Positions 61,968-64,000 of a stretch of 64,000 bases of DNA are shown one piece after another; position 1 is the first letter of the stretch, and each line of letters begins with the position of its first letter. A model generated the notes under the pieces. That model was not told where the DNA came from. It saw only the letters and a list, made by a program, of their open reading frames with translations, and did no database searches. Origin of the DNA: Dyella silvae (GTDB lineage: Bacteria; Pseudomonadota; Gammaproteobacteria; Xanthomonadales; Rhodanobacteraceae); the NCBI RefSeq assembly GCF_026421305.1, contig NZ_JAPJBQ010000010.1, positions 1 through 64,000 on the forward strand, given 5' to 3'. Made by a program: the position numbers and the translations under genes.

Positions 61968-62132
61968 TGAAGGCTGCGTCGCACATCGCTCTGCCCCGCA
62001 AGGGCTGGCCTCCGCCAGTCCCGTGGCATCGATTGCGGCGAAGTCTCTAGCTCAGGTCTTGGCGTTACGCGCGGGTTGAACCCGCCGGCTCGCTGGTCCG
62101 ACCCAGGTGTTACCGAATCACGGAAGCGAGTC

Positions 62133-64000
62133 ATGTTGAAGCACTCCACCCAGACCGTCACCGGCAAGACGGCCGGCAAGAGCGCCGCCGCCCCGGTGCG
62201 CGTGGCCGTCGCGCAGGAGGCGTTCCGCCATAACGAGGCCCTCTACGCGGCGCTGGACACCAGCGCTGCCGGTCTCAATGAGGAACAGATCACCGAGCGT
62301 CTGGATCGTGATGGCCTCAACGAGGTGTCGCACGAGAAGCCGCCGCACTGGTCGGTGCAGTTGCTGCGCGCGTTCAAGAACCCGTTCATCATCGTGTTGT
62401 TGGTGCTGGCTGCCGTGCAGCTGTTCACCGACGCCAGCGACCTCACGGGCCCGATCATCATTGCGGTGATGGTGGGCATCAGCGTGCTCCTGAGCTTCAC
62501 TCAGGAATATCGTTCGTCGAAGGCCGCCGAGAACCTCAAGGCGATGGTGCGCAACACCGCCACGGTGACGCGCCGCGCGTCTGACGGTCACAGCGAGCGC
62601 ATCGAAGTGCCGGTGGGCGAGCTGGTGGCCGGCGATATCGTGCATCTGGCGGCAGGCGACATGGTGCCTGCGGACCTGCGTCTGGTCTCGGCCAAGGACC
62701 TGTTCATCAGTCAGGCCATCCTCACCGGTGAATCGCTCCCGGTGGAGAAGTCGGCGCCCTCGCATATGCACAGCGGCGACGAACTGGACAGCGGCCAGCA
62801 CGGCGACAACCCGCTCGATCTGCCCACCGTCTGCTACATGGGCACCAACGTGGTGAGTGGTAGCGCTACGGCCGTGGTGGTGGCAACGGGTGCGCGCACG
62901 TATCTCGGCTCGATCGCACGCACCATCGTCGGGCAGCGCGTGCAGACCAGTTTCGATCGCGGCGTGAACAGCGTCAGCTGGCTGCTGATCCGCTTCATGG
63001 CGGTGATGGTGCCGATCGTTTTCCTGATCAATGGTCTGGACAAGCACGACTGGCTGCAGGCATTTCTGTTTGCGCTGTCGGTCGCGGTGGGCCTGACGCC
63101 GGAGATGCTGCCGCTGATCGTGACGGCGAACCTGGCCAAAGGCGCCCTCGCGATGTCCAAGCGCAAGGTGGTGGTGAAGCGCCTCAACGCCATCCAGAAC
63201 TTTGGCGCGATGGACGTGCTGTGCACTGATAAGACCGGCACGCTGACGCTGGACAAGATCGTGCTGGAGCGCCACCTCGACCTGTACGGCGAGGAGTCGG
63301 ATGAGGCACTGGAATACGGTTACCTCAACAGCCGCTTCCAGACGGGCCTGAAGAACCTGATGGATAAGGCGGTGCTGACCCATCGCGATCTGGAAGAAGT
63401 CGCGCAGCACTACCGCATCGTCGACGAGATCCCGTTCGACTTCCAGCGCCGCCGCATGTCGGTGGTGTTGGGCAATGGCGACGGCAACGAGCTGCTGGTG
63501 TGCAAGGGCGCGGTCGAGGAAATGCTCTCGATCTGCGCGTACGCCAAGGCGGGGGATGAAGTGTTGCCGGTGACCGACGAGATGCGCGCCGACATCAAGG
63601 CCATGACGCGCGGCCTTAACGAAGACGGTCTGCGTGTGCTGGTGGTTGCCATCAAGCGCCAGCCGCCGGCCGGGCGCGCCTATGGCGTGGCGGATGAAAG
63701 CAATCTGATCGCCATCGGCTGCCTGGCCTTCCTCGATCCGCCGAAGGACAGCGCGGCCACTGCCATCGCGGCGCTGCATCACCACGGCGTCGAGGTGAAG
63801 GTGATCACCGGCGACAACGAGGCGGTGACGCGCAAGATCTGCCGCGAGGTGGGCTTGGACGTGGAGCACTCCGCGCAGGGCAAGCACATTGAGCCGTTGA
63901 ACGACGATGCGTTGGACGAGCTGGTCAAGCGCACCACCGTCTTCGCCAAGATGTCGCCGCTGCAGAAGGCGCGCGTGGTGAAGTCACTGCAGCGTCAGGG
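62133..64000 (+). CDS. mgtA: MgtA-type magnesium P-type ATPase (partial)
   Basis: Runs off the right end; 622 residues visible of about 900. N-terminal cation-ATPase domain (GLNEEQITERLDRDGLNEVS), actuator domain with ILTGESLPVEK, membrane motif VGLTPEMLPLIVTANLAKGA, and the phosphorylation site DVLCTDKTGTLTLDK with Asp366. The nucleotide-binding and P-domain segments FDFQRRRMSVVL and VKVITGDNEAVTRKIC are also present. TPEMLPLIV is the signature of class III Mg2+ importers (MgtA/MgtB). GGAAG precedes the ATG. It should be induced at low Mg2+; the leader features upstream may be part of that control. Confidence 0.95.
   Translation, partial: MLKHSTQTVTGKTAGKSAAAPVRVAVAQEAFRHNEALYAALDTSAAGLNEEQITERLDRDGLNEVSHEKPPHWSVQLLRAFKNPFIIVLLVLAAVQLFTDASDLTGPIIIAVMVGISVLLSFTQEYRSSKAAENLKAMVRNTATVTRRASDGHSERIEVPVGELVAGDIVHLAAGDMVPADLRLVSAKDLFISQAILTGESLPVEKSAPSHMHSGDELDSGQHGDNPLDLPTVCYMGTNVVSGSATAVVVATGARTYLGSIARTIVGQRVQTSFDRGVNSVSWLLIRFMAVMVPIVFLINGLDKHDWLQAFLFALSVAVGLTPEMLPLIVTANLAKGALAMSKRKVVVKRLNAIQNFGAMDVLCTDKTGTLTLDKIVLERHLDLYGEESDEALEYGYLNSRFQTGLKNLMDKAVLTHRDLEEVAQHYRIVDEIPFDFQRRRMSVVLGNGDGNELLVCKGAVEEMLSICAYAKAGDEVLPVTDEMRADIKAMTRGLNEDGLRVLVVAIKRQPPAGRAYGVADESNLIAIGCLAFLDPPKDSAATAIAALHHHGVEVKVITGDNEAVTRKICREVGLDVEHSAQGKHIEPLNDDALDELVKRTTVFAKMSPLQKARVVKSLQRQ

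Overview
The window looks like chromosomal DNA of a GC-rich gammaproteobacterium of the Lysobacterales (Xanthomonadales), most plausibly the Rhodanobacteraceae (Dyella, Luteibacter or Rhodanobacter type). This is an inference from gene content: YaeQ, YcgL, an S53 peptidase with FG-GAP repeats, an aa3 oxidase operon in the xanthomonad order, a compact PutA, and abundant REP-like and long interspersed repeats. No rRNA, tRNA, CRISPR array or complete insertion sequence was seen.

Region 1 (1-4 kb) holds small, mostly unrecognised genes (zinc-ribbon membrane proteins, a DUF3592-like protein). Five in a row lie on the + strand, and most are followed within 4-44 bases by a copy of a 24-base imperfect palindrome (GTCCGC..GCGGAC). 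This gives a gene-plus-3'-repeat pattern like a cassette array. It ends in a broken junction with an FG-GAP protein remnant. Region 2 (4-10 kb) has a large secreted S53 (sedolisin) peptidase and a convergent sensor kinase/response regulator pair. Region 3 (10.5-18.6 kb) is a tight operon that I read as a three-component (GtrB-flippase-GT-C) periplasmic glycosylation system. It comes with its own sugar-tailoring genes: a WecE aminotransferase, a methyltransferase, a WbqC-like protein and an unusual ATP-grasp/HAD fusion.

Region 4 (19-36.9 kb) is mixed: a Spy/CpxP-like protein with its two-component system, a secreted protein of unknown function, YjdM, an Rsu-type pseudouridine synthase whose usual catalytic Asp is displaced, a GT39-like membrane glycosyltransferase, an alpha/beta hydrolase, an OmpA-like lipoprotein, a 1156-residue membrane-anchored ankyrin protein, YcgL and a FadL-type porin. 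Region 5 (37-47.7 kb) has one copy of a roughly 0.9-kb giant inverted-repeat element. After it comes a minus-strand set of beta-helix lipoprotein, diheme cytochrome lipoprotein, TonB receptor and aldehyde dehydrogenase, then MarC, an AraC regulator and a class A acid phosphatase-like protein.

Region 6 (47.7-60.4 kb) holds a TlpA-like thioredoxin, bifunctional PutA, and the aa3 cytochrome c oxidase operon (subunits II, I and III, a 43-residue small protein, SURF1, an assembly protein, heme a synthase and heme o synthase). Cox11 is absent from its usual place. Region 7 (60.4-64 kb) has the second giant inverted-repeat element. It is followed by an MgtA-type Mg2+ P-type ATPase that runs off the window, preceded by two small ORFs and a hairpin that could hide a ribosome-binding site.
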